Shown: positions 42,206 through 50,765 of the stretch, one piece after another
Position numbering within the stretch: the stretch's first letter is position 1
Layout of the letters: each line of letters starts with the position of its first letter
Source of the DNA: a candidate division TM6 bacterium GW2011_GWE2_41_16
Lineage (GTDB): Bacteria; Babelota; Babeliae; Babelales; Babelaceae
Assembly (NCBI GenBank): GCA_000996695.1
Contig: LCAT01000003.1
Coordinates: forward strand, 1 to 64,000
Direction of reading: 5' to 3'
Length of the DNA: 64,000 nucleotides
Notes under the pieces: generated by a model
Told to the model about the DNA's origin: nothing
What the model saw: the letters and a program-made list of their open reading frames with translations, nothing else
Database searches by the model: none
Translations under genes and position numbers: made by a program

Positions 42206-42943
42206 TTAATGAAGATCTTGGTAACTTTTTTCTAGATCATTAAGCTGAAAATCAAACATTGAAGCATTAAAATCGCGCTTCAATGTTTCCAGTTTTGTAC
42301 TCAAGAACTGTATTGTAGCATCTCTTTTTCTCTTACATTCATCTCTTTTCGGTTGCATCGCTCTTTTGAAGTTCTCGTACTCAAATCGAGACCCTCTTCC
42401 GTCAGGGCCGCCGCTATATTCTCTAATCCGACAGTCGTTTCTTTCATTTGCATAAATTTGTCCTTCGTTGTCGGAGATATTTTTAAGGAATACTTGCTTA
42501 GCATTTACCAGTTTTTCTTTTTTATCCTGATACTCTTGCTCTCGTTTTTTAAGTTCAGTGTCAAAATCATAAGGCTTTTGTTGAATGGTAAATGCAACCG
42601 TGCTTGCATCTTGATTACCAGCCTTCCAAGTATATGTTTTCGTATCTACAAGAACGTATTTTTTATTCGGTGTTGTTCCCACATTCAAATAAACTCTTAT
42701 TTCAGCAAGATCCTTTGCCTTTATAGTGATATCTTTAGTCGTTTTTCCAGGTATTATCATCGGTTGTTTATCATCAGTTTGAACATTGATAAATTTTCCA
42801 AATAAACCGTGGGCATCGATCTCAATTTTCGCTTCTCGCATCATTGGATTGGTTACGCTCACCTTGATATCAGAACACTGCAATATGCCATTAGTAAGTA
42901 GTGTTACGGTTATAAGGGTGAGCATGGTAATATGCTTGTTCAT
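42206..42943 (-). CDS. exported protein, beta N-domain plus coiled coil
   Basis: This 245-residue protein has a signal peptide (MNKHITMLTLITVTLLTNGI region; QCSDI at the junction could be a lipoprotein-like Cys). The first 110 residues are strand-rich (KVSVTNPMMREAKIEIDAHG, IRVYLNVGTTPNKKYVL). From about 115 on it is a Lys/Glu coiled coil to the end. AAAGGAG precedes the ATG. Unknown. The N-domain resembles the short exported proteins at 44629 and 50766 in size and strand pattern, but sequence similarity is low. Confidence 0.6.
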   Translation of the reverse strand: MNKHITMLTLITVTLLTNGILQCSDIKVSVTNPMMREAKIEIDAHGLFGKFINVQTDDKQPMIIPGKTTKDITIKAKDLAEIRVYLNVGTTPNKKYVLVDTKTYTWKAGNQDASTVAFTIQQKPYDFDTELKKREQEYQDKKEKLVNAKQVFLKNISDNEGQIYANERNDCRIREYSGGPDGRGSRFEYENFKRAMQPKRDECKRKRDATIQFLSTKLETLKRDFNASMFDFQLNDLEKSYQDLH

Positions 42944-43108
42944 AATAAACTCCTTTTATAAAAAAACGATTATTAATACTCCTGAAAAATCAGCATATTA
43001 TATTTAATCGTCAAATTGCAATAGTTTATTTGACGATTAAGTTTTTTTATATTATTCTTAAAATGCTGTAATTATGTAATAAAAAATATTATAAGTAGGG
43101 TAAAAAAT

Positions 43109-43795
43109 ATGAAAAAATATAATGTACTTCTTTTGCTTGTTTCGTTCTGTATATCGTTTGTTTATGGCATGGAGCAACAACAATCACAGATCAAAATGTC
43201 ATCACAATCAATGGAACAAATACCAAAACTTAGTTTATTTTCTGCTCGCACGCACACTACATCGGCAAGTTCTCCCGAATTACAGAAATATAAACCTTTT
43301 GATCCCGCAAATCCACCGACACAGACAACGTCTCCGCGACGAGTCTTTTCACCGGTTGCTAAAGAAAATCCAGAACCTAAAGAGGATGAACAAAATGATG
43401 GGATAGAACTGTTTACCCATGTGCCATTGCCATTTGCCCCAGAAAACATGCAGAAACCAAAATCAATATGTATGGGCTCTGCTCGAGGCAAAAAAAAAGA
43501 AATTATAGCTTTAGAACTTTATTCTCATTATTATCCTGGACATATCACTCATACAGTACAAACTTCAGAGCAAAATCACTCGGTTACAACAACTACTAAT
43601 ACCACTATCTCAACGCCAGTTACGATGCAGCCACCTATTACAAAAAATTCACCATACTGTTCATGTGTCTATTGTTGCGAAAATAGCAGCTGTTGCGTTG
43701 GGCACACTCGCGGTTTTTGTTTTTATGATTGCTGTCCATGTGGTGATCAGTGCAAAACAGATTGTGAAAAGTGCTTGGAATCTGATCTAAACTGA
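43109..43795 (+). CDS. exported protein with Cys-rich tail
   Basis: This 228-residue protein has a signal peptide of about 20 residues (MKKYNVLLLLVSFCISFVYG). The central region is Pro/Thr/Ser-rich with a repeated TTTTNTTISTPVT stretch. The last 50 residues contain about 13 Cys (YCSCVYCCENSSCC, then CFYDCCPCGDQC, CEKCLE). The arrangement C-x-C-x2-CC...CC resembles small metal-binding or disulfide knots. No family was recognised. It ends before a hairpin at 43828. Confidence 0.6.
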   Translation: MKKYNVLLLLVSFCISFVYGMEQQQSQIKMSSQSMEQIPKLSLFSARTHTTSASSPELQKYKPFDPANPPTQTTSPRRVFSPVAKENPEPKEDEQNDGIELFTHVPLPFAPENMQKPKSICMGSARGKKKEIIALELYSHYYPGHITHTVQTSEQNHSVTTTTNTTISTPVTMQPPITKNSPYCSCVYCCENSSCCVGHTRGFCFYDCCPCGDQCKTDCEKCLESDLN

Positions 43796-43827
43796 TTCAA
43801 AATAAAACTAATACGATAAAATAAAAT

Positions 43828-43884
43828 TTATAAAAAAGATACAAACAAAAAACTCTTGCGTTTTTATTTGTATCTTTTTTATAA
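43828..43884 (+). terminator. terminator of the Cys-tail gene
   Basis: Arms 43828-43845 and 43867-43884 pair over 18 bases, with extra imperfect pairing inside the loop. T-rich flanks are consistent with termination. Confidence 0.75.
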
Positions 43885-43929
43885 TAAAATATACAATACA
43901 ATAGTATTTTTTTAAAAAAGGAGTAGTCT

Positions 43930-44538
43930 ATGAATAAATTTATAACACCTTTCTTTTGTACCGTACTGCTTATTGCTTCGGGTCAGACGAGTGCTGCTAT
44001 TTTGAGTAAAAGCGACGCAGAACAAGCTGTGAATACATATTTTTGGCCAGAAAATACTGCAGCGCTCGCCAAAAACGCTCAAGAGTTTGTTAAAGAAAAA
44101 AATGGTCATGGTCGTGCTGAACGTTCTTATCTAAATCAATATTTACTTGGTTTCGATAGTCAATTAAAAAACATTGCTAATTTATCTTTAAATACCAAAA
44201 GACAAAATAAAACAGCTATCATAGATAACATTAACAATGTTCTACAAAAGACAGAAAAAGTTTATAAAGAAAATTACTCTACCGGTTTAGCGCTTATAGA
44301 AAAACTTACTACAGATAAAACTGTTTTAGCTGACAAATCTCAAATAGTAAGCTCTGTTGATGCGTCACAATTTGGCTCTTTACTTGAAAACATGCGCGAA
44401 AAACGTATAAAGGCTGCGGGTCTTTTTGGTGATAAACGTATACGATTTGCGTACGAAATTCTTGAGCAACTTCTTTTAGCGGTTCGACAAATACAGAAAA
44501 CCTCAGAGAGCATACAACAACAACATTCCCAAATATAA
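43930..44538 (+). CDS. exported helical protein, unknown
   Basis: This 202-residue protein has a signal peptide of about 20 residues (FCTVLLIASGQTSAA). The mature part is predicted all-helical, with an aromatic-poor Lys/Glu pattern, SYLNQYLLGFDSQLKNIANL and an end in EQLLLAVRQIQKTSESIQQ. No family was recognised. AAAGGAG lies upstream of the ATG. The gene ends at the 28-base palindrome at 44568-44624, which it shares with the convergent gene. Confidence 0.55.
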   Translation: MNKFITPFFCTVLLIASGQTSAAILSKSDAEQAVNTYFWPENTAALAKNAQEFVKEKNGHGRAERSYLNQYLLGFDSQLKNIANLSLNTKRQNKTAIIDNINNVLQKTEKVYKENYSTGLALIEKLTTDKTVLADKSQIVSSVDASQFGSLLENMREKRIKAAGLFGDKRIRFAYEILEQLLLAVRQIQKTSESIQQQHSQI

Positions 44539-44567
44539 ATAGATTCTTTTATTTGTATGTTTTTTAA

Positions 44568-44624
44568 CTCAAAATAACAGGAAGAAAGACTTTAAATTAA
44601 AGTCTTTCTTCCTGTTATTTTGAG
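44568..44624. terminator. 28-bp palindromic hairpin, bidirectional
   Basis: Arms 44568-44595 and 44597-44624 are perfectly complementary with one centre base. It sits between the convergent genes ending at 44538 and 44629. It is unusually long for an intrinsic terminator. Confidence 0.75.
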
Positions 44625-44628
44625 CATT

Positions 44629-44991
44629 TTAACGTCGGATGGCGTATCGCTGATTCAAAATAGCATCGCCAGCCTCAGAGATAAAACTTACCCGAGTCTC
44701 ATCACCAAATATATCGATTAATATTTCGCGAAGACCTTGAGGTACAACCAAAGCGACAATTGAAGAATGAGGATTAAGTTCATTGATATGTTCAACAGGA
44801 TAAACCTGTCGGGTATTACCTGCGGTAAAAGTAAAAACAGGAGGAGTAACAACTTCATCATGTGTTGCATTTTGGAACGCAACTATTTGACATTCTCTCG
44901 TATGATTATTAACTACAAGATCTACAGAAAAAATGTTCTGTGAACACGCAAGTACAAAGACTAAAAAACAAAAATTCATAAAAATACGCAT
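44629..44991 (-). CDS. small exported protein, beta-rich
   Basis: This 120-residue protein has a signal peptide (MRIFMNFCFLVFVLACSQNI region; ACSQ could be a lipobox variant). The mature part starts VDLVVNNHTRECQIVAF, a strand-turn-strand pattern, and includes a Pro-flanked turn (VVTPPVFTFTAGNTRQV). This resembles the small exported proteins at 50766-51188 and 48655-49179 in layout. No family is known. AAAGGAT precedes the ATG. Confidence 0.55.
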   Translation of the reverse strand: MRIFMNFCFLVFVLACSQNIFSVDLVVNNHTRECQIVAFQNATHDEVVTPPVFTFTAGNTRQVYPVEHINELNPHSSIVALVVPQGLREILIDIFGDETRVSFISEAGDAILNQRYAIRR

Positions 44992-45181
44992 TACAATCCT
45001 TTATATATTTTACATTTAAATAAATTATGAACAACTATTTTAAAATGTAATTCAGATTGAGAATTGTGTCAAATAACATTAAAAATACAAAAGGCTTGAG
45101 GGTAGTATCGAATCTAAACAGTTATTTATTTTTAAATATAGATTTTGTGGAGGACAATTTTTTTTAGATTGATCTGATGAG

Positions 45182-45946
45182 CTATGAAATTCTTCGTTTG
45201 AACAGTTCCATACCTATTAATGCGCATACTATGCTTGAAAAAATAGTTACTATGCAACATACCCAAAAATTTATGTAGTTACCCTGGGGCGATATTGCTC
45301 CACGCATTCCCTCAAAAACATACAGGTAGGGATTAAGTAGGTTGAGCACTGACCAGCCGGGCAGCGTATTATGCATCGTCAGCCAGGAAGCTCTCAGACC
45401 ACTGAGGTTAAAGAGTTGTTGTCCCCAGCGCGGCCATATTTGCCACATTTTTTGATTTGACTTAAAGACTACTGCGGAAAGGGCGCAGGTACATGCAACA
45501 AAAAAGTTCATGATAATAAAAAAGAGTATTGTTCTACTAATGGATAAACAGCTTGAGTCAAATGAGGGAACCATTAAAATTACTAAAGGGAGAATGGCGA
45601 AGTTTGCAATAATTGACTTAAGCGTGTAAACCACACAATGCTTCATAAAAAACCACTCTGGTGGTAGAGGAATATTGTGTAGGGTAATCGCTTTGCTTTT
45701 GATATCGAATAGCAGATCATTAGCAAATCCAAGCTGCGTGTTATGAGTGGTAAGAATTAACAAACCAATGATCAAAAAATTTACATAAGCCGATGATGTA
45801 CCCAGTGCAGGCAAGACATATGCGTTGACTGCAACAAAGGTAATGGGCAAAAGCAAGGAATTAACGATTAATCCCAACGAATCGTTGAGAACTTCTTTTA
45901 TGTCGATCCAGGTGAGTTCAAAAATTTTCTTAAATTTTATCTTCAT
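45182..45946 (-). CDS. orphan ABC-2 type permease
   Basis: About 254 residues. The ATG at 45946 (MKIKFKKIFELTW) is preferred over 45967 because the earlier codons are unusual. It has six predicted membrane helices with the ABC-2 topology and the loop FANDLLFDIKSKAITLHNIP, paralogous in layout to 11053-11844. No ATPase partner is next to it; the ABC ATPase remnant at 41.8 kb is of a different subfamily. It could use the ATPase of the other operon, which is speculation. Confidence 0.7.
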   Translation of the reverse strand: MKIKFKKIFELTWIDIKEVLNDSLGLIVNSLLLPITFVAVNAYVLPALGTSSAYVNFLIIGLLILTTHNTQLGFANDLLFDIKSKAITLHNIPLPPEWFFMKHCVVYTLKSIIANFAILPLVILMVPSFDSSCLSISRTILFFIIMNFFVACTCALSAVVFKSNQKMWQIWPRWGQQLFNLSGLRASWLTMHNTLPGWSVLNLLNPYLYVFEGMRGAISPQGNYINFWVCCIVTIFSSIVCALIGMELFKRRIS

Positions 45947-46064
45947 AATATAGTTATAATAACACAAAAATTGAAAACAGTTATGGCATTTTTTATAAAA
46001 TAATGTATAATTAAAACAAAACTCAAGAATAATATAATAAAAATTTTACTAAAGATATACAACC

Positions 46065-46763
46065 ATGAATCTAAAAAAGTATTTTTTATACTGCTGCAGT
46101 CTTTTTCTTTTGATTTCATTTGATCGTGTATTATCGATGGATCAAACTGAAAAATCAAGTGCACAAAAAGAATGTGCTATTTGTTATGAAGCTGTATCAC
46201 AAAATTGTGGTGATATTTTGCAGCTTCCATGTTCTCATTGTTTTCATAGACGCTGTCTCAAAGAGCTTATTGGAAAAAATCTTTTTTTTGAAAAAGAAAC
46301 AAATCCATACGAAGATCCCGATATACAGAGATCTATAGATCGTGGCGAAATTTCAAAGTCCACCTGGGAAATCAAAAAAGCCACCAATGAAAAATCACAT
46401 TGCATGGAATGTCCTTGCTGTCGTACGCCTTTTTTATTACTTGATGCGTCTATAGCAGGAACATCGACTCGCGAACCTTTATACAACCAAGAACATTATC
46501 GTGTAAAAATGGCGAAATATCTTGCAAAAGAATTTGAAAAAGAAACACAAGATGTTTCACAGCTTTCAGATCCTGTGTATATAAAAAATATTGAAATTAA
46601 AAGTTACTGCAATGTATTCTCAAAAAATATTGTTCGAGAATACATTCGTAAAAATAAAAAAAATATATCTACCGCAGCCATTGCCATCGGCGTTATTGCA
46701 TTACTTTTATATGCACGTAAGCATCATACAATAAGACCACGCATGTTTGTTTATCGACAATAG
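46065..46763 (+). CDS. exported RING-finger protein with C-terminal anchor
   Basis: This 232-residue protein has a signal peptide (LKKYFLYCCSLFLLISFDRV). A RING-H2 finger lies at about 38-130: ECAICYEA, LPCSHCFHRRC, then CMECPCCRTPF. The spacing between the second and last Cys pairs is extended by an insert of about 50 residues. The C-terminal region ends in a membrane helix (STAAIAIGVIALLLYA) and a basic tail, so it would be anchored. RING fingers act as E3 ubiquitin ligases in eukaryotes. The ribosome-binding site is weak. Distinct from the operon at 34.8-38.7 kb: no shared core. Confidence 0.75.
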   Translation: MNLKKYFLYCCSLFLLISFDRVLSMDQTEKSSAQKECAICYEAVSQNCGDILQLPCSHCFHRRCLKELIGKNLFFEKETNPYEDPDIQRSIDRGEISKSTWEIKKATNEKSHCMECPCCRTPFLLLDASIAGTSTREPLYNQEHYRVKMAKYLAKEFEKETQDVSQLSDPVYIKNIEIKSYCNVFSKNIVREYIRKNKKNISTAAIAIGVIALLLYARKHHTIRPRMFVYRQ

Positions 46764-46787
46764 CGTAAGTTGTTATCTGTTAGCTAT

Positions 46788-47003
46788 TTATCCAATACGT
46801 ATTCCAACCATCGACAAAAATTTTTCTTTTGCTTCTTTTTCTTCTCTATTTACTCTGTCTAACTCTTCTTGAGCTTTTTTATTACCATGTCTCGCTTCAT
46901 ATTGTAAATTTAATCTACGCTGTTGATCTATGCCATACACAAAAGATGGTACGCTTAATGCAAAAAAAGCAGTTAGAGCGCATAGACTATAAATTTTCTT
47001 CAT
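46788..47003 (-). CDS. short exported protein, family with 49239 gene
   Basis: This 71-residue protein has a signal peptide of about 24 residues (ending FVYG). The mature part is a charged helix, YEARHGNKKAQEELDRVNRE, with a hydrophobic end SMVGIRIG. It shares pattern and charges with the 70-residue product at 49239-49451 (LQKRVDAGDTDAVEKLDVIN). AAGGGAAAAAG precedes the ATG. Unknown. Confidence 0.5.
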   Translation of the reverse strand: MKKIYSLCALTAFFALSVPSFVYGIDQQRRLNLQYEARHGNKKAQEELDRVNREEKEAKEKFLSMVGIRIG

Positions 47004-47189
47004 ATCTTTTTCCCTTATTATAAAAATACTTTTTCCAGAGTGTTATTTTAGAACTTTGTCTTAAAGATCTAAATTCTACTCATAAAGTTGTAAAGATGTT
47101 TTTTAAACACTTAGAACTAAGCGTATTTCTATGACAACAAATAGTGAGTTGTTAACATAGATGCGTTTCGATTTTCTCAATCATACAAA

Positions 47190-47234
47190 AAACAAGGAAG
47201 ATATTGGTGTCATAGCCCAATATCTTCCTTGTTT
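47190..47234. terminator. 18-bp hairpin
   Basis: Arms 47190-47207 and 47217-47234 pair perfectly (loop 9). It lies 13 bases after the stop of the minus-strand gene at 47248. Confidence 0.75.
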
Positions 47235-47247
47235 AATAAAATCTGAA

Positions 47248-47541
47248 TTAATCTATTTCTTCCACCGCTACAGACCACCATGCATAAGACAATCTTTGTG
47301 CAAGTGCTTTATACTCACGACGCACTGTGGAGCGATCAGGAAGAGCCTCGGTTCTTTGAAGAATTTCATTCAAGAGTTCATGGTACTCATTACGACGTTC
47401 CCGTTGTTTATCGAAGGGAACCCTTGGTTGAACATGCGAAATAAAAAGATTGGTGCGCTCAACTAGACGATTGTCCATAGTAAAAAGGTTTGAGCAAAGG
47501 CACGTGAGGAACATGGCGCTGCTCAAAAAAATTTTATTCAT
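47248..47541 (-). CDS. small exported protein, unknown
   Basis: This 97-residue protein has a signal peptide of about 20 residues (LSSAMFLTCLCSNLFTM). The mature part is helical and charged, RNEYHELLNEILQRTEALP, with a Trp pair near the end (SYAWWSVAVEEID). AAGGAGTACTGT precedes the ATG. No family. Confidence 0.5.
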   Translation of the reverse strand: MNKIFLSSAMFLTCLCSNLFTMDNRLVERTNLFISHVQPRVPFDKQRERRNEYHELLNEILQRTEALPDRSTVRREYKALAQRLSYAWWSVAVEEID

Positions 47542-47664
47542 ACAGTACTCCTTGATTACACTTGAATTAAAACACTATTTGACAATTTAATTTTAACATA
47601 TGTAAAAACTCAAATACAAGAGTTTTTATCGTGTGGGTCCATTTTTTATTTCGCTACTATATAA

Positions 47665-47799
47665 ATACTATGCAAAACATATTGGCATGATAAAAAACAT
47701 CGTTTTAAAGCAATTCTCGTTCATGTTTTTGAAAACATTGATCCAAAGCAGTATTCTGAAAAATACGGAAAAATTTTAAGAGAAATGGATAAAAAATAA
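47665..47799 (+). pseudogene. decayed gene 3' fragment
   Basis: An open frame of 45 codons without a start codon ends KILREMDKK and is followed by a perfect 16-base terminator stem (47791-47832). It contains HRFKAILVHVFENIDPKQYS, which looks like a real protein end. No family could be assigned, so it may be the residue of a deleted gene. 47541-47860 holds no other gene. Confidence 0.35.
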
Positions 47800-47832
47800 G
47801 AGAACTATCAAAAAACAGTTCTCTTATTTTTT
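47791..47832 (+). terminator. intrinsic terminator of the decayed gene
   Basis: AAAAAATAAGAGAACT (47791-47806) pairs with AGTTCTCTTATTTTTT (47817-47832), loop 10, followed by a T-run. Confidence 0.75.
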
Positions 47833-47859
47833 TTTACGTTCGATCTAAAATATCAGCTT

Positions 47860-48312
47860 TTACTTTTTATTACCTTCAACAGTATCTATTTTTTGAGCTT
47901 GCCTCTGCACCTCTCCCGTTCCTGTAATATGTACGCCAGACTTGGTTCGTTTATGATAGACAGGAGCACCTGATTCATTTGACAATTCTACGGTAGTATT
48001 GTTTGACGCATCCATAGGTGGTACTTCTTGAAGCTCAAAAGCTTCTTCTTGCTCCACCTTAGAGGGTGAAGATGGCTGAGTAGAATGTGTAACATAGAAA
48101 TATACTGCCAAAGCAAAAGCACCTGTACCAAGAATATATGCTGGAATAAATTTTTTAGAAAAAAAAGTCTTTCTAAAAGAAAACGGTACAGCAATGGGTG
48201 TAGCAGCAACAGGTATAATAGTTGGCTTGAACAAACGCATTATACAAGCGTCTGCACACAACGCATGTACGATAATGCCGAAAAAACATATTGATAAACA
48301 CTTGATCTGCAT
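47860..48312 (-). CDS. exported membrane-anchored protein, unknown
   Basis: About 150 residues. The ATG at 48312 (MQIKCLSICFFGIIV) is chosen for its upstream GAAGGGAT. A signal/anchor helix is followed by a cytoplasm-excluded segment, and a second membrane helix is at about 50-70 (YILGTGAFALAVYFYVT). The C-terminal 80 residues are polar and acidic (VEQEEAFELQEVPP). No family. The gene is followed by a T-rich region without a separate gene. Confidence 0.55.
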   Translation of the reverse strand: MQIKCLSICFFGIIVHALCADACIMRLFKPTIIPVAATPIAVPFSFRKTFFSKKFIPAYILGTGAFALAVYFYVTHSTQPSSPSKVEQEEAFELQEVPPMDASNNTTVELSNESGAPVYHKRTKSGVHITGTGEVQRQAQKIDTVEGNKK

Positions 48313-48416
48313 AACTCTCATCCCTTCAAAACAAAAACATATCTGAATCACTTAAATCAAGTGTATGTATTTTTTAAAATTTTTCGAGCATAGAAGAACA
48401 AATAATGACAGTATAA

Positions 48417-48463
48417 AAAATAGTAATGGGTACTGACAATTTGTCAGTACCCATTACTATTTT
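48417..48463. terminator. 23-bp hairpin
   Basis: Arms 48417-48439 and 48441-48463 are complementary (AATAGTAATGGGTACTGACA on one side), effectively a palindrome with a 1-5 base centre. It is downstream of minus-strand coding at 48486. Confidence 0.7.
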
Positions 48464-48485
48464 GAAAACATTACAGACTTATTAC

Positions 48486-48686
48486 TTACACCTCTAACGG
48501 CGACGCTGGACGAGGATGCGCCATATGCCAAGCCGCTACAACACGCGCTGTTAAATCATTCATTGCTCGATTTTCCTGTGTAAGTCCACTTCCGAAATCT
48601 TTAACATTACACCAATTAAACGGTATATTTAATCGAAAACGCAGAACAAGGTACTCATTGGTATATCCAATAACTGCGGCCGACAT
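48486..48686 (-). pseudogene. doubtful ORF with decayed paralogue sequence
   Basis: The frame lacks a ribosome-binding site and overlaps the end of the gene at 48655-49179. Part of it, TTCTGCGTTTTCGATTAAAT near 48618-48650, closely matches the coding strand of the short exported gene at 49239-49451 (SAFAIKYTNEYL) but in a shifted frame with stops. It is probably a decayed copy, not a gene. A real product is not excluded. Confidence 0.3.
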
Positions 48687-49179
48687 TAGTAGCGAACTCT
48701 TTGACTCCTTCGGTAATCTTTTGAGCAACCTTATGAGTGCTTCCTTTCATCACTGCAACAGCATTACTATTTTCAACTAAACGAAGAACATCTGTATTAT
48801 TATTCGAAATATCTTTAAAAGGGGAAAAATAAGTCGCCCATATTTTTCCATCCTGATGCACATTTATTTCAACATGCGATCCAGAATTCACATCTGTAGA
48901 GTCCTGCACTATAAAAGAAAACCTATTTTTTTCATCTTTTTCATCATAAATTACGGTTACTTTATCGATTACACAAAGACCATAATTATTATCTACGCTT
49001 TCTCCAGCAGGTACATCAATGAAAATATCACCATTTCCACAACCGACACCCTTAAATAAATTTACTTTCAGTTTAATTGGGTAACTTGCATCATTTTTTG
49101 TTCTCATCCACTGCGCTGAGAGTCCTGAAGTTCCAAATGCGCATAAAAATATGAGTAAAAATTTTGTAAAGCATTTCAT
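48655..49179 (-). CDS. exported beta-rich protein, unknown
   Basis: About 174 residues. The ATG at 49179 (MKCFTKFLLIFLC) follows AGGAGAATCGT. The signal peptide cleaves near residue 22. The mature part has strands (YPIKLKVNLFKGVGCGNGDI, VTVIYDEKD), a DVPAGES turn and the pattern GLCVIDKV, close to RGVCVITYIV in the gene at 50766-51188. These two exported proteins may share a fold. The C-terminal helix GSTHKVAQKITEGVKEF ends at YQ. Unknown role. Confidence 0.6.
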   Translation of the reverse strand: MKCFTKFLLIFLCAFGTSGLSAQWMRTKNDASYPIKLKVNLFKGVGCGNGDIFIDVPAGESVDNNYGLCVIDKVTVIYDEKDEKNRFSFIVQDSTDVNSGSHVEINVHQDGKIWATYFSPFKDISNNNTDVLRLVENSNAVAVMKGSTHKVAQKITEGVKEFATNVGRSYWIYQ

Positions 49180-49238
49180 ACGATTCTCCTTTTTATAATT
49201 AATCAACTTCACCTCTGAAAAACAATCTTTTTTATTTG

Positions 49239-49451
49239 TCATAATGTCGTTCCCCAAACCACTGACTCAAACTTTTTTTCCTGTTTATTAATTACATCCA
49301 ACTTTTCCACAGCATCCGTATCGCCTGCATCAACACGTTTTTGTAGTTCAACTTTGCGTTGAAGATACTCATTAGTATATTTAATCGCAAACGCAGAAAA
49401 CGAAACACTCAACAGACACACAACAATTAATGCTCCTATATTCTTATTCAT
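49239..49451 (-). CDS. short exported protein
   Basis: This 70-residue protein has a signal peptide of about 22 residues (GALIVVCLLSVSFSAFA) and a charged helix with a heptad pattern (RKVELQKRVDAGDTDAVEKL). The ending is hydrophobic (VVWGTTL). It is related to the 46788 gene in layout and charge. AGGAGGG precedes the ATG. Unknown. Confidence 0.5.
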   Translation of the reverse strand: MNKNIGALIVVCLLSVSFSAFAIKYTNEYLQRKVELQKRVDAGDTDAVEKLDVINKQEKKFESVVWGTTL

Positions 49452-49643
49452 GAGACCCTCCTGTTTTTAGGTTATTTAATTTTTACACGTATATTAATGA
49501 TATAAAATTTTATATCCAAATTGCAATGGTTTTATAAAACATTTTTGATCTCATTTATCAAGCACAAAAATATACAGTAAGATAAGGATATATGGCTACC
49601 ATTATTCCTGATTTATTTTTTTAAAATTAAAAGAACCTTTATT

Positions 49644-50588
49644 ATGATTCAAATTTTCGTTCTTTATGCCGTCTGTGCGTTAACCTTTACGGTTTCAAAA
49701 GCGATTCTTTCCTACAGCCCTCCATTTTTTGCAATAGCCGTGCGCATGATTTTAGCGGGAAGCTTTATTCTTACGGGATATGCTCTGTGGAAATGTATAA
49801 AAAATAAACAAGCTTTTGTTCAGGATTTAAAAAAAGTTTCATGGTCCGATATAGGCCTATTCATAATCATGATGCTTTTTCATATTTTTATTCCTTACTG
49901 CGCGGAGAGCTGGGCGCTCACCCAAATTACTTCAACAGAGTCTGCTCTTATTTACAACCTCTCCCCTTTTGTCGCAGCATTTTTTGCGTTTATTTGGTTT
50001 GGTCAAATCATGAGCCGACGCAAATGGATCGGGCTCATACTTGGAACCTGTTCTATCATTCCACTGGTAATCCACTATTATCAGTGTTCAATGTTTGCAC
50101 AATTTTTTTCATTCAAAATAGTACCTTTACTTCTTGTGCTATCGGCAGTCATATCCAGCGCGTTTGCATGGATCATATTCAAAAAACTTGTGACCGAAAA
50201 AGCGTACTCACCCTACACTATCAATGGTATAGCAATGCTCGGTGGTGGTGTTGCAGCTCTTGCTCTAGCATATGCAAATGGCGAACAGGCTATAGCTTTA
50301 ATATCCAACTGGAGCATCTTTTTGGGACTTACTGCCCTGATCATCATTCTTGCAAATGTTATTTTTTATAATGGCTATGGCATTATGCTCCGCCGATACT
50401 CTGTACCCCTGCTTGCGTTCGCAGGTTTTTCAACCCCACTCTTTGCATCATTTTTTGGTATGTTTTTTTTGGGTGAGTGCTTCTCGTGGAACTATCTGTG
50501 GTCAACGGTTCTTGTGGCCATTGGTCTAAGAATGTTTTATTCAGAAGAACTTCGCCTGCATTATATCGATACCAAAGCCAACAAATAG
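49644..50588 (+). CDS. EamA/DMT-family transporter
   Basis: This 314-residue protein has ten predicted membrane helices in two EamA repeats. The first repeat has FFAIAVRMILAGSFILTGYA and TSTESALIYNLSPFVAAFF, both typical. The second has VPLLAFAGFSTPLFASFFGM followed by FFLGECFSW, matching the family's P.F.....FLGE pattern. Drug/metabolite transporters export amino acids or metabolites; the substrate is unknown. Confidence 0.88.
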   Translation: MIQIFVLYAVCALTFTVSKAILSYSPPFFAIAVRMILAGSFILTGYALWKCIKNKQAFVQDLKKVSWSDIGLFIIMMLFHIFIPYCAESWALTQITSTESALIYNLSPFVAAFFAFIWFGQIMSRRKWIGLILGTCSIIPLVIHYYQCSMFAQFFSFKIVPLLLVLSAVISSAFAWIIFKKLVTEKAYSPYTINGIAMLGGGVAALALAYANGEQAIALISNWSIFLGLTALIIILANVIFYNGYGIMLRRYSVPLLAFAGFSTPLFASFFGMFFLGECFSWNYLWSTVLVAIGLRMFYSEELRLHYIDTKANK

Positions 50589-50765
50589 TAATCCCTTCCA
50601 CAAAAATTTACTGACTTATTTGTAAAACAAAAAATTTCCGCATTAACATGACGGTATGAATCGCTCACATCAAAAAAATGCGCAGATTCTATTTACAAAC
50701 AGAATTATAATTTATTACCATAATTAAAGATGATCAATGAGTTTTTGTTAAAAAAGGAGATTTTT

